DNA of 49,060 bases from Vallicoccus soli (GCF_003594885.1 NZ_QZEZ01000010.1:1-49060), one strand, 5' to 3'. Positions 25,988-34,275 are shown, counted from the first letter of the stretch. The notes: generated by a model from the sequence alone, not told the origin. A program made the numbers and translations.

Positions 25988-26739
25988 GCCAGCGCACCCC
26001 CGACCCGCACGACCCCGGGGGCGTCCGGCTGCAGAAGGTGCTCGCCGCGGCCGGCGTCGCCAGCCGCCGGGCCAGCGAGGACCTCATCGCCGCCGGCCGG
26101 GTCACCGTCGACGGGCGGAAGGTCACCGAGCAGGGGCTGCGGGTCGACCCCGAGACCGCCGTCATCCACGTCGACGGGCTGCGGGTGAGCGTGGCGAGCG
26201 GGCGGACGTACCTCGCCCTCAACAAGCCGCCCGGCGTGCTGTCCGCGATGAGCGACCCGGAGGGCCGGCGCACGCTCGCGGACCTGCTGCCGGACCGCGA
26301 GGAGCGGCTCTTCCACGTCGGGCGGCTCGACGCCGACACCGAGGGGCTCATCCTGCTCACCAACGACGGCGAGCTCGCCCACCGGCTGGCGCACCCGTCG
26401 TACGGGGTGCGCAAGACCTACCTCGCCGAGGTGCAGGGGCGCCCCGCGCGCGACCTGTCCAAGCGGCTGACCGAGGGCGTGGAGCTCGAGGACGGGCCGG
26501 TCAAGGCCGACGGCTTCCGCGTCGTCGGGCAGGCCGCGGACCGGGTCATGGTCGAGGTGGTGCTGCACGAGGGGCGCAAGCACGTCGTGCGCCGCCTGCT
26601 CGCCGAGGTCGGGCTGCCGGTGCTGCGCCTCGTGCGCACCCGGATCGGCCCCGTCGTGCTCGGCGACCTGCGCCCGGGGCGCTACCGCGAGCTGGGCCGC
26701 GTCGAGGTCGGGCGGCTGTACGCCGACGTCGGGCTCTGA
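25984..26739 (+). CDS. rluB: RluB/RsuA family rRNA pseudouridine synthase
   Basis: This 251-residue protein has an S4 domain (RLQKVLAAAGVASRRASEDLI, about 15-60) and a pseudouridine synthase domain with LNKPPGVLS and the catalytic D116 in HVGRLDADTEGL. HEGRKHVVRRLL is typical of the RluB/RluE/RsuA branch. It probably isomerises a uridine in 23S rRNA helix 80-90, as RluB does at U2605 in E. coli. It overlaps scpB by four bases. Confidence 0.92.
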   Translation: MSQRTPDPHDPGGVRLQKVLAAAGVASRRASEDLIAAGRVTVDGRKVTEQGLRVDPETAVIHVDGLRVSVASGRTYLALNKPPGVLSAMSDPEGRRTLADLLPDREERLFHVGRLDADTEGLILLTNDGELAHRLAHPSYGVRKTYLAEVQGRPARDLSKRLTEGVELEDGPVKADGFRVVGQAADRVMVEVVLHEGRKHVVRRLLAEVGLPVLRLVRTRIGPVVLGDLRPGRYRELGRVEVGRLYADVGL

Positions 26740-26770
26740 CCGCTCCTGCGACGGGCGCCCCGCCCGTCGG

Positions 26771-26776
26771 TAGGGT
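26771..26776 (+). promoter_or_regulatory. -10 element of aroH-tyrA
   Basis: TAGGGT with predicted initiation near 26784 gives a leader of about 20 nt that contains the strong GAGGAGAGGGG ribosome binding site of aroH. This promoter is therefore of the leadered type. Confidence 0.5.
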
Positions 26777-26804
26777 GCGCGGGACGTCGAGGAGAGGGGG
26801 CCGC

Positions 26805-27167
26805 GTGCCGGTCCGGGCCATCCGCGGGGCCACGCAGCTCGAGGCGGACGAGCGCGAGCACCTGCTCACCAGCACCGAGGAGCTCGTCAGCGAGATCCTC
26901 CGGGCCAACGACCTCGGCCTCGACCAGCTCATCTCCATGGTCTTCACGGCCACGCCCGACCTGCACGCGGAGTTCCCGGCGCTCGCCGCCCGGAACCTCG
27001 GCATCGGCGACGTGCCGCTCATGTGCGCCCAGGAGCTCGACGTCGCGGGCGCGCTGCCGCGCGTCGTGCGGGTCATGGTGCACGCGGAGATGGACGCGCC
27101 GCGCTCGGCCGTGCGGCACGTCTACCTGCGCGGGGCGACGGCGCTGCGCCGCGACCTGGCCCAGTGA
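26805..27167 (+). CDS. aroH: chorismate mutase, AroH type
   Basis: This 120-residue monofunctional chorismate mutase of the trimeric AroH fold has R7, C74, E77, R89 and Y107. They match the Bacillus subtilis active-site residues R7, C75, E78, R90 and Y108 with an offset of one. It converts chorismate to prephenate for Phe and Tyr. The GTG start follows GAGGAGAGGGG. It directly precedes tyrA (7 bp), so the prephenate product is used by the next gene product. Confidence 0.94.
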   Translation: MPVRAIRGATQLEADEREHLLTSTEELVSEILRANDLGLDQLISMVFTATPDLHAEFPALAARNLGIGDVPLMCAQELDVAGALPRVVRVMVHAEMDAPRSAVRHVYLRGATALRRDLAQ

Positions 27168-27174
27168 GCCCCCG

Positions 27175-28236
27175 GTGAGCGCGCTGTCCTCGCTCGCCGT
27201 CGTGGGCACCGGGCTCGTGGGGGCCTCGGTGGGCCTGGCCGCGCGCGGCGCCGGCATCGACGTCGTCCTGCGCGACGCGTCGCCCGAGCACGCCCGCCGC
27301 GCCGCGGACCTCGGCGCCGGGCGGCCCCCCGCCCCCGACGAGCCGCCGGCGGACCTCGTCGTCCTCGCCGTGCCCCCGGAGCGGGTGGCCGGCGTGCTGC
27401 GCGACGCCCAGCGCGCGGGGCTGGGGCGCACCTACACGGACGTCGCGAGCGTCAAGGCCGCCGTCGCCGGCGAGGCCCTGCGCCTCGGGTGCGACCTGGC
27501 GACGTACGTGGGGGGCCACCCGATGGCGGGGCGCGAGCGCTCGGGCCCCGGCGCGGCCCGCGGCGACCTGTTCGTGGGCCGCCCGTGGGTCCTCACCCGC
27601 GGCGACGCCGGGGACGAGCACGTGCGGCGGGTGCGCGCCCTCGTCACCGCGTGCGGCGCGGTCCCCGTGGAGGCCGGGGCGGAGGAGCACGACGAGGCCG
27701 TCGCGCTCGTCTCCCACGTGCCGCAGGTGGTGTCGTCGCTGCTCGCCGGGCGCCTCGTCGACGCCCCCGCGGCGGCGGTGGCGCTCGCCGGGCAGGGCCT
27801 GCGCGACACGACGCGGGTCGCGGGCTCGGACCCGGCGCTGTGGACCGCGATCCTCGCCGCCAACGCCCGGCCGGTGCGCGCCGTGCTCGAGGCGCTGCGG
27901 GCGGACCTGGACCGCCTGCTCGGCGCGCTCGGGCACGACGACGACGGGGTGCGCGACGCGCTCGCCCGCGGCGTGGAGGGGCGCGCGCGGATCCCCGGCA
28001 AGCACGGCGGCACCCCCACGACGTACGCCGCCGTCCCCGTCGTGCTGCGCGACCGCCCGGGCGAGCTCGCCCGGGTGTTCCTGGAGGCGGCGCTCGCCGG
28101 CGTCAACGTCGAGGACATCGCCATGGAGCACTCCCCGGGGCAGCCGGTCGGCCTCGTCGAGCTGCTCGTGCGGCCCGAGGCCGCGGGCCGCCTCGCCGAC
28201 GCCCTCGCCGCGCACGGCTGGGTCGTGCACCGCTGA
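27175..28236 (+). CDS. tyrA: prephenate dehydrogenase with C-terminal ACT domain
   Basis: This 353-residue protein has an N-terminal Rossmann motif GTGLVGASVG (11-20), then YVGGHPMAGRERSG, the substrate-site signature of TyrA. HDEAVALVSHVPQ carries catalytic/substrate residues, and the C-terminal ACT domain (about 285-353) reads VVLRDRPGELARVFLEAALAGVNVEDI. It oxidises prephenate to 4-hydroxyphenylpyruvate for tyrosine. The ACT domain implies amino-acid feedback. It forms an operon with aroH. Confidence 0.94.
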   Translation: MSALSSLAVVGTGLVGASVGLAARGAGIDVVLRDASPEHARRAADLGAGRPPAPDEPPADLVVLAVPPERVAGVLRDAQRAGLGRTYTDVASVKAAVAGEALRLGCDLATYVGGHPMAGRERSGPGAARGDLFVGRPWVLTRGDAGDEHVRRVRALVTACGAVPVEAGAEEHDEAVALVSHVPQVVSSLLAGRLVDAPAAAVALAGQGLRDTTRVAGSDPALWTAILAANARPVRAVLEALRADLDRLLGALGHDDDGVRDALARGVEGRARIPGKHGGTPTTYAAVPVVLRDRPGELARVFLEAALAGVNVEDIAMEHSPGQPVGLVELLVRPEAAGRLADALAAHGWVVHR

Positions 28237-28286
28237 CGAGGGGCCCGGCGGGGTTCGCCCCGCGCGCGTCCTGGTAGGTCAGGGGG

Positions 28287-28646
28287 GTGCCCGTCCCGCC
28301 CCTGCCGCCGCCGCGCCCCGGCGGCGCCTACGCGCTGCACCGCGACGGGGTGCCCCCGGCGCCCCCCAGCGTGGTGCAGGTGGTCGTGCTCGCCCACGAG
28401 CCGGAGTTCGCCAGCGTCCAAGTGGTCGACGCGGACGGCCGGCGCTCCTGGGAGGACGTCGGCGCGCTCCTCGGGCCGTGGCGGGACTACGCCGACGTGC
28501 TCGATCTCGCGGGCGGGGCCCCTGCGGCGGGCGTGCAGGTGCGCGCGGTCCTCGGCGACCGGTCGTACGGCGGCGTCACCGTGCGCACCGACCTGCGCTC
28601 GCTCGCGGCGATGCTGCGGGCCGTCGGGCCCGCCGCGGGCCGGTAG
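28287..28646 (+). CDS. hypothetical protein upstream of cmk
   Basis: This 119-residue protein has a Pro-rich N-terminus and an alpha/beta C-terminal part ([34 protein letters not shown]). It is not recognised. The GTG start is preceded by GGTAGGTC, a weak promoter-like hexamer, at about the leaderless distance. GTG codon usage and third-base GC look like its neighbours, so it is probably a real gene. Confidence 0.6.
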   Translation: MPVPPLPPPRPGGAYALHRDGVPPAPPSVVQVVVLAHEPEFASVQVVDADGRRSWEDVGALLGPWRDYADVLDLAGGAPAAGVQVRAVLGDRSYGGVTVRTDLRSLAAMLRAVGPAAGR

Positions 28647-28649
28647 GCT
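28644..28649 (+). promoter_or_regulatory. -10 element of cmk (leaderless)
   Basis: TAGGCT overlaps the last codon and stop of the preceding gene, 8 nt before the GTG of cmk. No Shine-Dalgarno is present. Confidence 0.6.
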
Positions 28650-28657
28650 CGGCACCC

Positions 28658-29383
28658 GTGCAGACCGACCCCGCCCCGCCCGCCCCCGACCAGCTCGTCG
28701 TCGCCGTCGACGGCCCGAGCGGGTCCGGCAAGTCCACGGTCTGCAAGCGGGTCGCCGCGGCGCTCGGCCTGCGCTACCTCGACACCGGCGCGATGTACCG
28801 CGCGCTGACCTGGTGGGCGCTGGAGCGCGGCACCGACCTCGACGACGCCGACGCGGTCGCCGCGCTCGCGGTGGCCCTGCCGCTCGAGCTCGGCCAGGAC
28901 CCGGCGGCGCCGACCGTCCGGGTCGCCGGCACCGACGTCTCCGCCGCCATCCGCACCACCCGCATCTCCGAGGCCGTCAGCGCGGTCGCCGGCAACCTCG
29001 CCGTGCGCGCCGAGCTCGTCCGGCGCCAGCAGGCGCTCGTCGCCCCCGGCGGCGTCGTCGCCGAGGGGCGCGACATCACCACCGTCGTCGCCCCCGACGC
29101 GCCCGTGCGCATCCTGCTGACCGCCCGCGAGGACGCGCGCCTGGCCCGGCGCGCCCAGGAGGTGCACGGCACGGCCGACGCCGCCGCCCTCGCCGCCACC
29201 CGGGACCAGGTGCTCGCCCGCGACGCCCGGGACTCGCGCGTCGCCCGCTTCCTCGACGCCGCCGACGACGGCGTCGTGCAGGTCGACTCGTCCGACATGG
29301 GCGTGGAGGAGACGGTCGCCACCGTCCTCGAGGTCGTCGCCCGGCTGACCGGCGTGCGCCCCGCCGTGGGGGCCGCCCGATGA
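28658..29383 (+). CDS. cmk: cytidylate kinase
   Basis: This 241-residue CMP/dCMP kinase has the P-loop GPSGSGKST at 19-27. The CMP-binding [16 protein letters not shown], a [13 protein letters not shown] segment and [25 protein letters not shown] complete the family pattern. It phosphorylates CMP with ATP, downstream of the nucleotide supply that also involves pyrG in this region. Its stop overlaps the ATG of der, the classical cmk-der pair. Confidence 0.95.
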   Translation: MQTDPAPPAPDQLVVAVDGPSGSGKSTVCKRVAAALGLRYLDTGAMYRALTWWALERGTDLDDADAVAALAVALPLELGQDPAAPTVRVAGTDVSAAIRTTRISEAVSAVAGNLAVRAELVRRQQALVAPGGVVAEGRDITTVVAPDAPVRILLTAREDARLARRAQEVHGTADAAALAATRDQVLARDARDSRVARFLDAADDGVVQVDSSDMGVEETVATVLEVVARLTGVRPAVGAAR

Positions 29384-30750
29384 GCGGGGAGCCGTACGAG
29401 AGCGCCCTGGTCGAGGTCGACGCGCCGCCGGAGGGGCCGGTGCCGGTGCTCGCCGTCGTCGGCCGCCCGAACGTCGGCAAGTCCACGCTCGTCAACCGCA
29501 TCCTCGGCCGGCGCGAGGCCGTCGTCGAGGACGTGCCCGGCGTGACCCGCGACCGGGTCCCGTACGACGCCTCCTGGGGCGGGCGCCGCTTCACCGTCGT
29601 CGACACCGGCGGCTGGGAGCCCGACGCCGAGGGCATGGCCGCGCGGGTCGCCGCCCAGGCCGAGCTCGCCATCGACGCCGCCGACGCCGTGCTGCTCGTC
29701 GTCGACGCCCGCGTCGGCGCTCAGGACACCGACGACGCCGTCGTGCGCGTGCTGCGCCGCTCCGGCAAGCCCGTCGTGCTCGCCGCCAACAAGGTCGACG
29801 ACCAGCGCACCGAGGCCGACGCGGCCGGGCTGTGGTCGCTCGGCCTGGGCGAGCCGCACCCGGTCTCGGCGCTGCACGGGCGCGGCAGCGGCGACCTGCT
29901 CGACGCCGTCCTCGCCGCCCTGCCCGAGGCCCCGCCGCAGGCCGAGCCCGAGGAGGGCGGCCCGCGCCGCGTCGCGCTGCTCGGCAAGCCCAACGTCGGC
30001 AAGTCGAGCCTGCTCAACCAGCTCGCGGGCGCCGAGCGGGTCGTCGTGGACCCCACCGCGGGCACGACCCGCGACCCCGTGGACGAGCTCGTGGAGCTCG
30101 GCGGGCGCCCCTGGCGCTTCGTCGACACCGCCGGCATCCGCCGCCGCGTGCACCAGACGCAGGGCGCGGACTTCTACGCCAGCCTGCGCACCCAGTCCGC
30201 GCTGGAGAAGGCCGAGGTCGCCATCGTCCTCGTCGACGCCAGCCAGCCGCTCACCGAGCAGGACACCCGCATCCTGTCCATGGTGGTCGAGGCCGGGCGC
30301 GCGCTCGTCATCGCGTACAACAAGTGGGACCTGCTCGACGACGAGCGCCGCGAGCAGCTGGACAAGGAGATCGACCGCGAGCTGGTCCGCATCACGTGGG
30401 CCCCGCGGGTCAACGTCTCGGCGCGCACCGGCTGGCACGTCGACCGGCTCGTCCGGGCCCTCGACACCTCGCTCGCCGGCTGGGAGACCCGCGTGCCCAC
30501 GGCGCGGCTCAACGCGTTCCTCGGCGAGCTCGTCGCGGCCACACCGCCGCCGGTGCGCGGCGGCAAGCAGCCGAAGATCCTCTTCGCCACCCAGGCCGAC
30601 GTGCGCCCGCCGCGCTTCGTCGTCTTCGCCTCCGGCTTCCTCGAGCCGGCGTACCGGCGGTTCATCGAGCGGCGGCTGCGCGAGGAGTTCGGCTTCACCG
30701 GCACGCCGGTCGAGGTGTCGGTGCGGGTGCGGGAGAAGCGGGGGCGCTGA
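29380..30750 (+). CDS. der: ribosome biogenesis GTPase Der (EngA)
   Basis: This 456-residue double GTPase has G1 motifs GRPNVGKST (28-36) and GKPNVGKSS (202-210). DTGGW and DTAGI are the G3 motifs, NKVD and NKWD the G4 motifs, and a C-terminal KH-like domain (from about 370) contains the conserved [10 protein letters not shown]. Der is required for 50S subunit maturation. The ATG overlaps the cmk stop by four bases (ATGA). Confidence 0.97.
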   Translation: MSGEPYESALVEVDAPPEGPVPVLAVVGRPNVGKSTLVNRILGRREAVVEDVPGVTRDRVPYDASWGGRRFTVVDTGGWEPDAEGMAARVAAQAELAIDAADAVLLVVDARVGAQDTDDAVVRVLRRSGKPVVLAANKVDDQRTEADAAGLWSLGLGEPHPVSALHGRGSGDLLDAVLAALPEAPPQAEPEEGGPRRVALLGKPNVGKSSLLNQLAGAERVVVDPTAGTTRDPVDELVELGGRPWRFVDTAGIRRRVHQTQGADFYASLRTQSALEKAEVAIVLVDASQPLTEQDTRILSMVVEAGRALVIAYNKWDLLDDERREQLDKEIDRELVRITWAPRVNVSARTGWHVDRLVRALDTSLAGWETRVPTARLNAFLGELVAATPPPVRGGKQPKILFATQADVRPPRFVVFASGFLEPAYRRFIERRLREEFGFTGTPVEVSVRVREKRGR

Positions 30751-30768
30751 GCGCCCCGCCGGCTGCGG

Positions 30769-30774
30769 TAGGGT
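30769..30774 (+). promoter_or_regulatory. -10 element of tRNA-Pro
   Basis: TAGGGT lies 33 bp before the tRNA 5' end. Initiation near 30781 would give a short leader removed by RNase P. Confidence 0.5.
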
Positions 30775-30807
30775 GGCACCGCTCCGGAGCCGCGAGGCCC
30801 GGGGTGC

Positions 30808-30881
<74 letters not shown>

Positions 30882-30893
30882 CCGGTACGGAAC

Positions 30894-30925
30894 GAGGGGC
30901 GTCGTCCGCGAGGACGGCGCCCCTC
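30894..30925 (+). terminator. hairpin downstream of tRNA-Pro
   Basis: A 14-bp stem (one G-U pair) from GAGGGGCGTCGTCC and GGACGGCGCCCCTC closes a GCGA tetraloop, 12 nt after the tRNA end. There is no U-tract, as is common for actinobacterial terminators. Confidence 0.7.
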
Positions 30926-31054
30926 GGCGCGTCCGGGGGACCCCGCCCCGCGCGGGTCCCCGGCGCGCGGCACCCCTGGCCCGACCTGACCACCCGAGCG
31001 TGACCCGGGCGGGCGATGGCGCCCCCGGCGGTCCCGGCGCACCCTGGCAGCAGA

Positions 31055-31096
31055 GCGCCGCAGCCGCCGAACGCCCCTGTCCGGCGGCTGCGGCGC
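31055..31096. terminator. bidirectional hairpin between tRNA-Pro and the GGDEF gene
   Basis: A perfect 15-bp stem (GCGCCGCAGCCGCCG with its complement) and a 12-nt loop lie 31 bp beyond the 3' end of the minus-strand GGDEF gene. Its location between convergent transcripts suggests termination in both directions. Confidence 0.65.
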
Positions 31097-31126
31097 CCCG
31101 GCGCGGCGGGCGCCGCCCCGCGCCCC

Positions 31127-32410
31127 TCAGCCGAGGGCGACGTCGAGGCCCGGCCGCCCGTCCACGCGCACCGTGTCGCGCCCGGCCTCCTTCGCCGCGT
31201 AGAGCGCCGCGTCCGCCGCGGCCAGCAGGTCCGTGACGTCCTGGTCGGCGCGCTGCAGCCCCGCCACCCCCAGCGAGGCGGTGACCCGCACCGGCTGCTC
31301 GCCGTCGAGGACCACGAGGGCCGCGACGCGCCGGCGCAGCCGCTCGGCGGTGCGCGCGGCCTCGTCGAGGTCGGTGTCCGGCAGCAGCACCGCGAGCTCC
31401 TCGCCGCCGAAGCGGCAGGGGACGTCGTACCCGCGCAGCTGCGCGCGCACGGTGTCGGCGACCGCGCGCAGCACCTCGTCGCCCACGAGGTGCCCGTGCC
31501 GGTCGTTCACCCCCTTGAAGTGGTCGAGGTCGAGCAGGAGCACGGCGAGGCCGCCGCCGGTCCGGCGGGCGCGCAGCAGGTGCGTGGCCGCCTCCCGCTC
31601 CCAGGCGGCGGCGTTGAGCAGCCCCGTCTTGGCGTCGGTGCGCGCCGCGGTGCGCAGCTGCTGGTGCAGCAGGGTGCGCTGCAGCAGCAGCACGGGCGCG
31701 AGGCCGAGGAGGACGAACGTGGTGTCCACCTTCGCGGCGAGGGCGATGAGCACGCCCATGCAGGCCTCGGCGGCCTCCGTGAGGAGGCTCGCCTCGTCGT
31801 CGATGAGCACCTCGGGCCAGGTGAGCCCCGGGTTGTCCGCCTTGACGGCGACGGCCACCAGCAGCAGGTTGAGCGCGCTGACGACGAGCGCCGTCAGCAG
31901 TGCCGCGGCCAGGTGCAGCAGCGCACCGCCCTGGACGTCCCTCGCGCGCTCGACGCCCACCAGCGCACCGAAGAGGAGCGCCCCGAGCGCTCCGGAGGCG
32001 CCGATGGCCGCCGTGGTGAACACGCGGCGGTGCCACGGCGCGCGCCGCACCCGCCACTGCTGCACGAGCATCGCGGGCACCGGTACGAGGAGCGCGTACG
32101 CGGGCGGCAGCAGCAGCGCCGCCGGCAGCCACCAGGCCGCGAGCAGGTCGCGCGCGACCACCCCCGCCGCCTCGCCCTGGCGCCGGCTCGCCTCCACGCA
32201 GACGCAGGCGCACCCGGCGAGCAGCCCGAGGGTCCACAGGTCCCCGCCGGTCCACGCGGTGCGCGGGGCCAGGACGGCCAGCAGGCCCGCGGCGAGCAGC
32301 ACGACGCCCGCGACGTACGCGCGCAGCGGCGCGGACAGCGCGAGGAACGGCGACCGGGGCCGGCCGGGGACGGGGCCGCTCGGCCCCGCAGCTGCTGCGG
32401 GAGACGGCAT
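31127..32410 (-). CDS. membrane-bound diguanylate cyclase (GGDEF)
   Basis: The 427-residue protein has a polytopic N-terminal membrane region of about 7-8 hydrophobic segments (about 25-260), resembling a MASE-type sensor. A C-terminal GGDEF domain follows (about 275-425). The active-site motif is GGEEL at 335-339. RGYD at 326-329 is the product-inhibition I-site, exactly five residues upstream. DLDHFKGVNDRHGHLVGDEVL is well conserved, so it should synthesise c-di-GMP from GTP and be feedback-inhibited. The start at 32410 (MPSPAAAAG) is chosen over an upstream GTG because GGAGGGAG precedes it. It lies in the non-syntenic junction. Confidence 0.9.
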   Translation of the reverse strand: MPSPAAAAGPSGPVPGRPRSPFLALSAPLRAYVAGVVLLAAGLLAVLAPRTAWTGGDLWTLGLLAGCACVCVEASRRQGEAAGVVARDLLAAWWLPAALLLPPAYALLVPVPAMLVQQWRVRRAPWHRRVFTTAAIGASGALGALLFGALVGVERARDVQGGALLHLAAALLTALVVSALNLLLVAVAVKADNPGLTWPEVLIDDEASLLTEAAEACMGVLIALAAKVDTTFVLLGLAPVLLLQRTLLHQQLRTAARTDAKTGLLNAAAWEREAATHLLRARRTGGGLAVLLLDLDHFKGVNDRHGHLVGDEVLRAVADTVRAQLRGYDVPCRFGGEELAVLLPDTDLDEAARTAERLRRRVAALVVLDGEQPVRVTASLGVAGLQRADQDVTDLLAAADAALYAAKEAGRDTVRVDGRPGLDVALG

Positions 32411-32492
32411 GGGGCTCCCTCCTGGTCGGCCAACTGTCACACCCCGGAGCAGCGTTCCGCAACCGTCTGCACTCAAGGCGTCACAGGGAACG

Positions 32493-32498
32493 ACCGTA
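32493..32498 (-). promoter_or_regulatory. possible -10 of the GGDEF gene
   Basis: On the minus strand TACGGT gives a leader of about 75 nt before the GGAGGGAG site. An inverted repeat (32501-32524) sits immediately upstream, over the expected -35. Confidence 0.35.
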
Positions 32499-32500
32499 GT

Positions 32501-32524
32501 CCGTGCAGACCCCGTCGTGCACGG
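32501..32524. promoter_or_regulatory. inverted repeat CCGTGCA-N10-TGCACGG
   Basis: Perfect 7-bp arms with a 10-bp spacer (one helical turn between centres) lie across the likely -35 of the GGDEF promoter and just upstream of the duplicated mini-ORF region. The geometry suits a dimeric repressor. No regulator is assigned. Confidence 0.35.
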
Positions 32525-32576
32525 CTCCGAACCCCCCGACACGCGGGGTGCGACCGGACCGGGCGCCCGAGCCGAG

Positions 32577-32616
32577 GAGGAGGTGGTCCCCGTGCGCGGC
32601 TGGAAGTGGAGCTGAG
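32577..32616 (+). repeat. 40-bp direct repeat, copy 1 (with mini-ORF)
   Basis: Copy 1 is 37/40 identical to 32685-32724. All three differences are adjacent (CCC against AGG) and fall between the GAGGAGGTGGTC block and the GTG start of the mini-ORF. Confidence 0.9.
32592..32615 (+). CDS. putative heptapeptide mini-ORF MRGWKWS, copy 1
   Basis: GTG CGC GGC TGG AAG TGG AGC TGA encodes MRGWKWS if GTG initiates. It is preceded by GAGGAGGTGG, a near-ideal Shine-Dalgarno with spacing around 5-9 nt. The same ORF and Shine-Dalgarno recur 108 bp downstream. The same frame could alternatively extend upstream, so the seven codons could be the C-terminal core of a longer peptide. No tailoring enzyme is adjacent. 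Translation is unproven. Confidence 0.35.
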   Translation: MRGWKWS

Positions 32617-32684
32617 GGGCTGAGCCCCCGACCGCCGGGGCGGGCGCCCCGGGACGGCAGGCAGCAGGAGCGGGAGCGGCAGGG

Positions 32685-32724
32685 GAGGAGGTGGTCAGGG
32701 TGCGCGGCTGGAAGTGGAGCTGAG
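32685..32724 (+). repeat. 40-bp direct repeat, copy 2 (with mini-ORF)
   Basis: Copy 2 of the duplicated block, offset by 108 bp from copy 1. Confidence 0.9.
32700..32723 (+). CDS. putative heptapeptide mini-ORF MRGWKWS, copy 2
   Basis: This copy has the same seven codons and stop as copy 1, preceded by GGGGAGGAGGTGG. The 108-bp offset keeps the reading frame. Conservation of the Shine-Dalgarno, codons and stop, with change only in the spacer, is what would be expected of a translated unit. A very recent duplication or an interspersed repeat would look the same. Confidence 0.35.
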   Translation: MRGWKWS

Positions 32725-32836
32725 ACCCGCGCGGGCCGGTGGTGCCCGCAGCGCACGACGCGCCCCGGGCCCCGGCGACGGGGCCGGGGGCCGCGCGCGC
32801 CCGGTGCTGCGCCCGGGGGACCGCGAGGGGCGCGCG

Positions 32837-34168
32837 TCAGCCGTCGGCGAGGACCCGCGCCGGCGCCGGCGCGCCGAGCCAGGCCCGCCAGAGCAGCAGC
32901 GCCGCCACGCAGCCGAGCAGGCCCGCGGTGCCGACCACCACGAGCACGTCGACCGCCTGCGCGACGGCGCCGGCGAGCAGGATCGCGGCGCCCTGCACGA
33001 CGTTGATGCCGGACTGCACGAGCCCGAAGGCCTGCCCGCGCGACTCCGGCGGCACCGCGGCGACGAAGGCGGCGTTGGCCGGCAGCTGGTACGCCGCCGC
33101 GGCACCGGACACGGCGAGCAGGGCGAGCGAGCCGACGAGCCCCGGACGCAGCAGGGACAGGGCCAGGGCGGCGCAGCCGAGGACCGCGAGCGGGCCCATC
33201 AGCGCGAGCCGCCGCGGCGGGTCGACGAGGCGGCTCAGCACGAGCGCGCCGACCACCGAGCCGGCGGGTGCCGCGGCGAGCAGCAGCCCCACCTCGCGCT
33301 CGCCGCCGCCGAGCGCGTCCGCCCACGGCGCGGCCAGGCCCTCGGGGACGACGTAGAACGCGCACAGCCAGCCCAGCCCGGCGAGGGTGAGCAGGTCGCG
33401 GCGGTGCGCGAGCAGCGCCAGCCCCTCCCGGCTCGACGCGACGAGCCCGCGGGCCTCGGCGCGCAGCCAAGCTGCGGTGCCGGCCGCGTCCGCCCGCAGG
33501 GACGCCGCCCGCGGGGGGCGGTGCTCGCCCACCAGCAGCCGGACCAGCGCAGCGGAGGCGAGGAAGGTGACCGCGTCGAGGGCGAGCGCCCCGCGGGCGC
33601 CGAGCACGGCGACGAGCAGCCCGCCGAGCGCGAAGCCCGCCGCCTGCGCCACCTGCGTGGTGACGGTGGTGACGGCGCTGCCCACGACGTACCGGTCGCC
33701 GGGCAGGACGTCCGGCAGGGCGGCGGCCCGGGCGGCGGCGAAGGGCGGCGCGCACAGCTCGGCGAGCAGCAGGAGCAGCAGGAGCACCTGCAGCGGGACG
33801 CCCGGCAGGGCCATGAGCAGCAGCAGCACCGCGCGGACGAGGTCGGCGGCGACCATGAGGCTGCGCCGCGGGACGCGGTCGGCCAGCCCCGAGAGCAGCG
33901 GGCCGGCGACCGCCCACGGCAGGTAGCTCACGGCGTACGCGGCCGCGGTGAGCAGCGGCGAGCCGGTGCGCTCGAAGACGAGGACGGCCAGCGCCACCAG
34001 CGCCAGCTGGTCGCCGAGGACGCTGAGCAGGTGCGCGCCCCACAGGGCGCGGAACTCCCGCACGGCGAGCACGTCGCGGAAGGTGGCGCGCGCGGGTGCG
34101 GCGCCGCCCGGCGCCGGTGCCGGGGTGCCACCACCTTCTGCTGCCACGCGATCTCCGTCCGTGACCAC
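32837..34168 (-). CDS. MFS transporter
   Basis: This 443-residue major facilitator has about 12 hydrophobic segments. The loop 2-3 motif is LADRVPRRSLMVAADL, and a second-half counterpart is LSRLVDPPRRLALMGPLAVL. The overall pattern (FRDVLAVREFRALWGAHLLSVLGDQLALVALAVLVFERTGS) fits the enterobactin-exporter/multidrug-like MFS group often found in actinobacteria. The substrate is unknown. GTG 34168 has no clear Shine-Dalgarno. A TAGGGT hexamer on its strand is 42 bp upstream. It is divergent from the pgsA-like gene. Confidence 0.85.
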   Translation of the reverse strand: MVTDGDRVAAEGGGTPAPAPGGAAPARATFRDVLAVREFRALWGAHLLSVLGDQLALVALAVLVFERTGSPLLTAAAYAVSYLPWAVAGPLLSGLADRVPRRSLMVAADLVRAVLLLLMALPGVPLQVLLLLLLLAELCAPPFAAARAAALPDVLPGDRYVVGSAVTTVTTQVAQAAGFALGGLLVAVLGARGALALDAVTFLASAALVRLLVGEHRPPRAASLRADAAGTAAWLRAEARGLVASSREGLALLAHRRDLLTLAGLGWLCAFYVVPEGLAAPWADALGGGEREVGLLLAAAPAGSVVGALVLSRLVDPPRRLALMGPLAVLGCAALALSLLRPGLVGSLALLAVSGAAAAYQLPANAAFVAAVPPESRGQAFGLVQSGINVVQGAAILLAGAVAQAVDVLVVVGTAGLLGCVAALLLWRAWLGAPAPARVLADG

Positions 34169-34210
34169 TCAAGGGCCCGGACCGGTGCGGACCGGGCGCT
34201 GCGGGGACCG

Positions 34211-34216
34211 ACCCTA
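34211..34216 (-). promoter_or_regulatory. -10 element of the MFS gene
   Basis: TAGGGT read on the minus strand. It faces away from an identical hexamer at 34243-34248 on the plus strand, so the two divergent promoters overlap upstream of their -10 boxes. Confidence 0.5.
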
Positions 34217-34242
34217 CGACGCCGCGGGGCGCCCGTCCTGTG

Positions 34243-34248
34243 TAGGGT
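34243..34248 (+). promoter_or_regulatory. -10 element of the pgsA-like operon
   Basis: TAGGGT with initiation near 34255 gives a leader of about 20 nt containing GGGGAGGAGG, the ribosome binding site of the GTG at 34276. Confidence 0.5.
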
Positions 34249-34275
34249 CGCGGACGGCGGGGAGGAGGTGGGCGC

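Larger units (their letters stand above)
32411..32836. other. 426-bp intergenic region between GGDEF and MFS genes
   Basis: This is the largest gene-free stretch. It holds the GGDEF promoter area and an inverted repeat (32501-32524). Two 40-bp copies of a Shine-Dalgarno plus mini-ORF are at 32577-32616 and 32685-32724. A small GGGGC-TGA-GCCCC hairpin follows the first mini-ORF, and an imperfect GC hairpin at about 32763-32790 may terminate the MFS gene. No longer gene with convincing features is present. Confidence 0.6.

Noticed and set aside
32592-32723. Reading the WKW mini-ORFs as a tryptophan attenuator
   Set aside because: No trp or other plus-strand biosynthetic gene follows. The next plus-strand gene is the pgsA-like gene 1.5 kb away with its own promoter.
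32763-32790. Terminator for the MFS gene
   Set aside because: The GC-rich stem is imperfect and has no U-tract. Such matches are frequent by chance at this GC content, so it was mentioned only in the intergenic entry.
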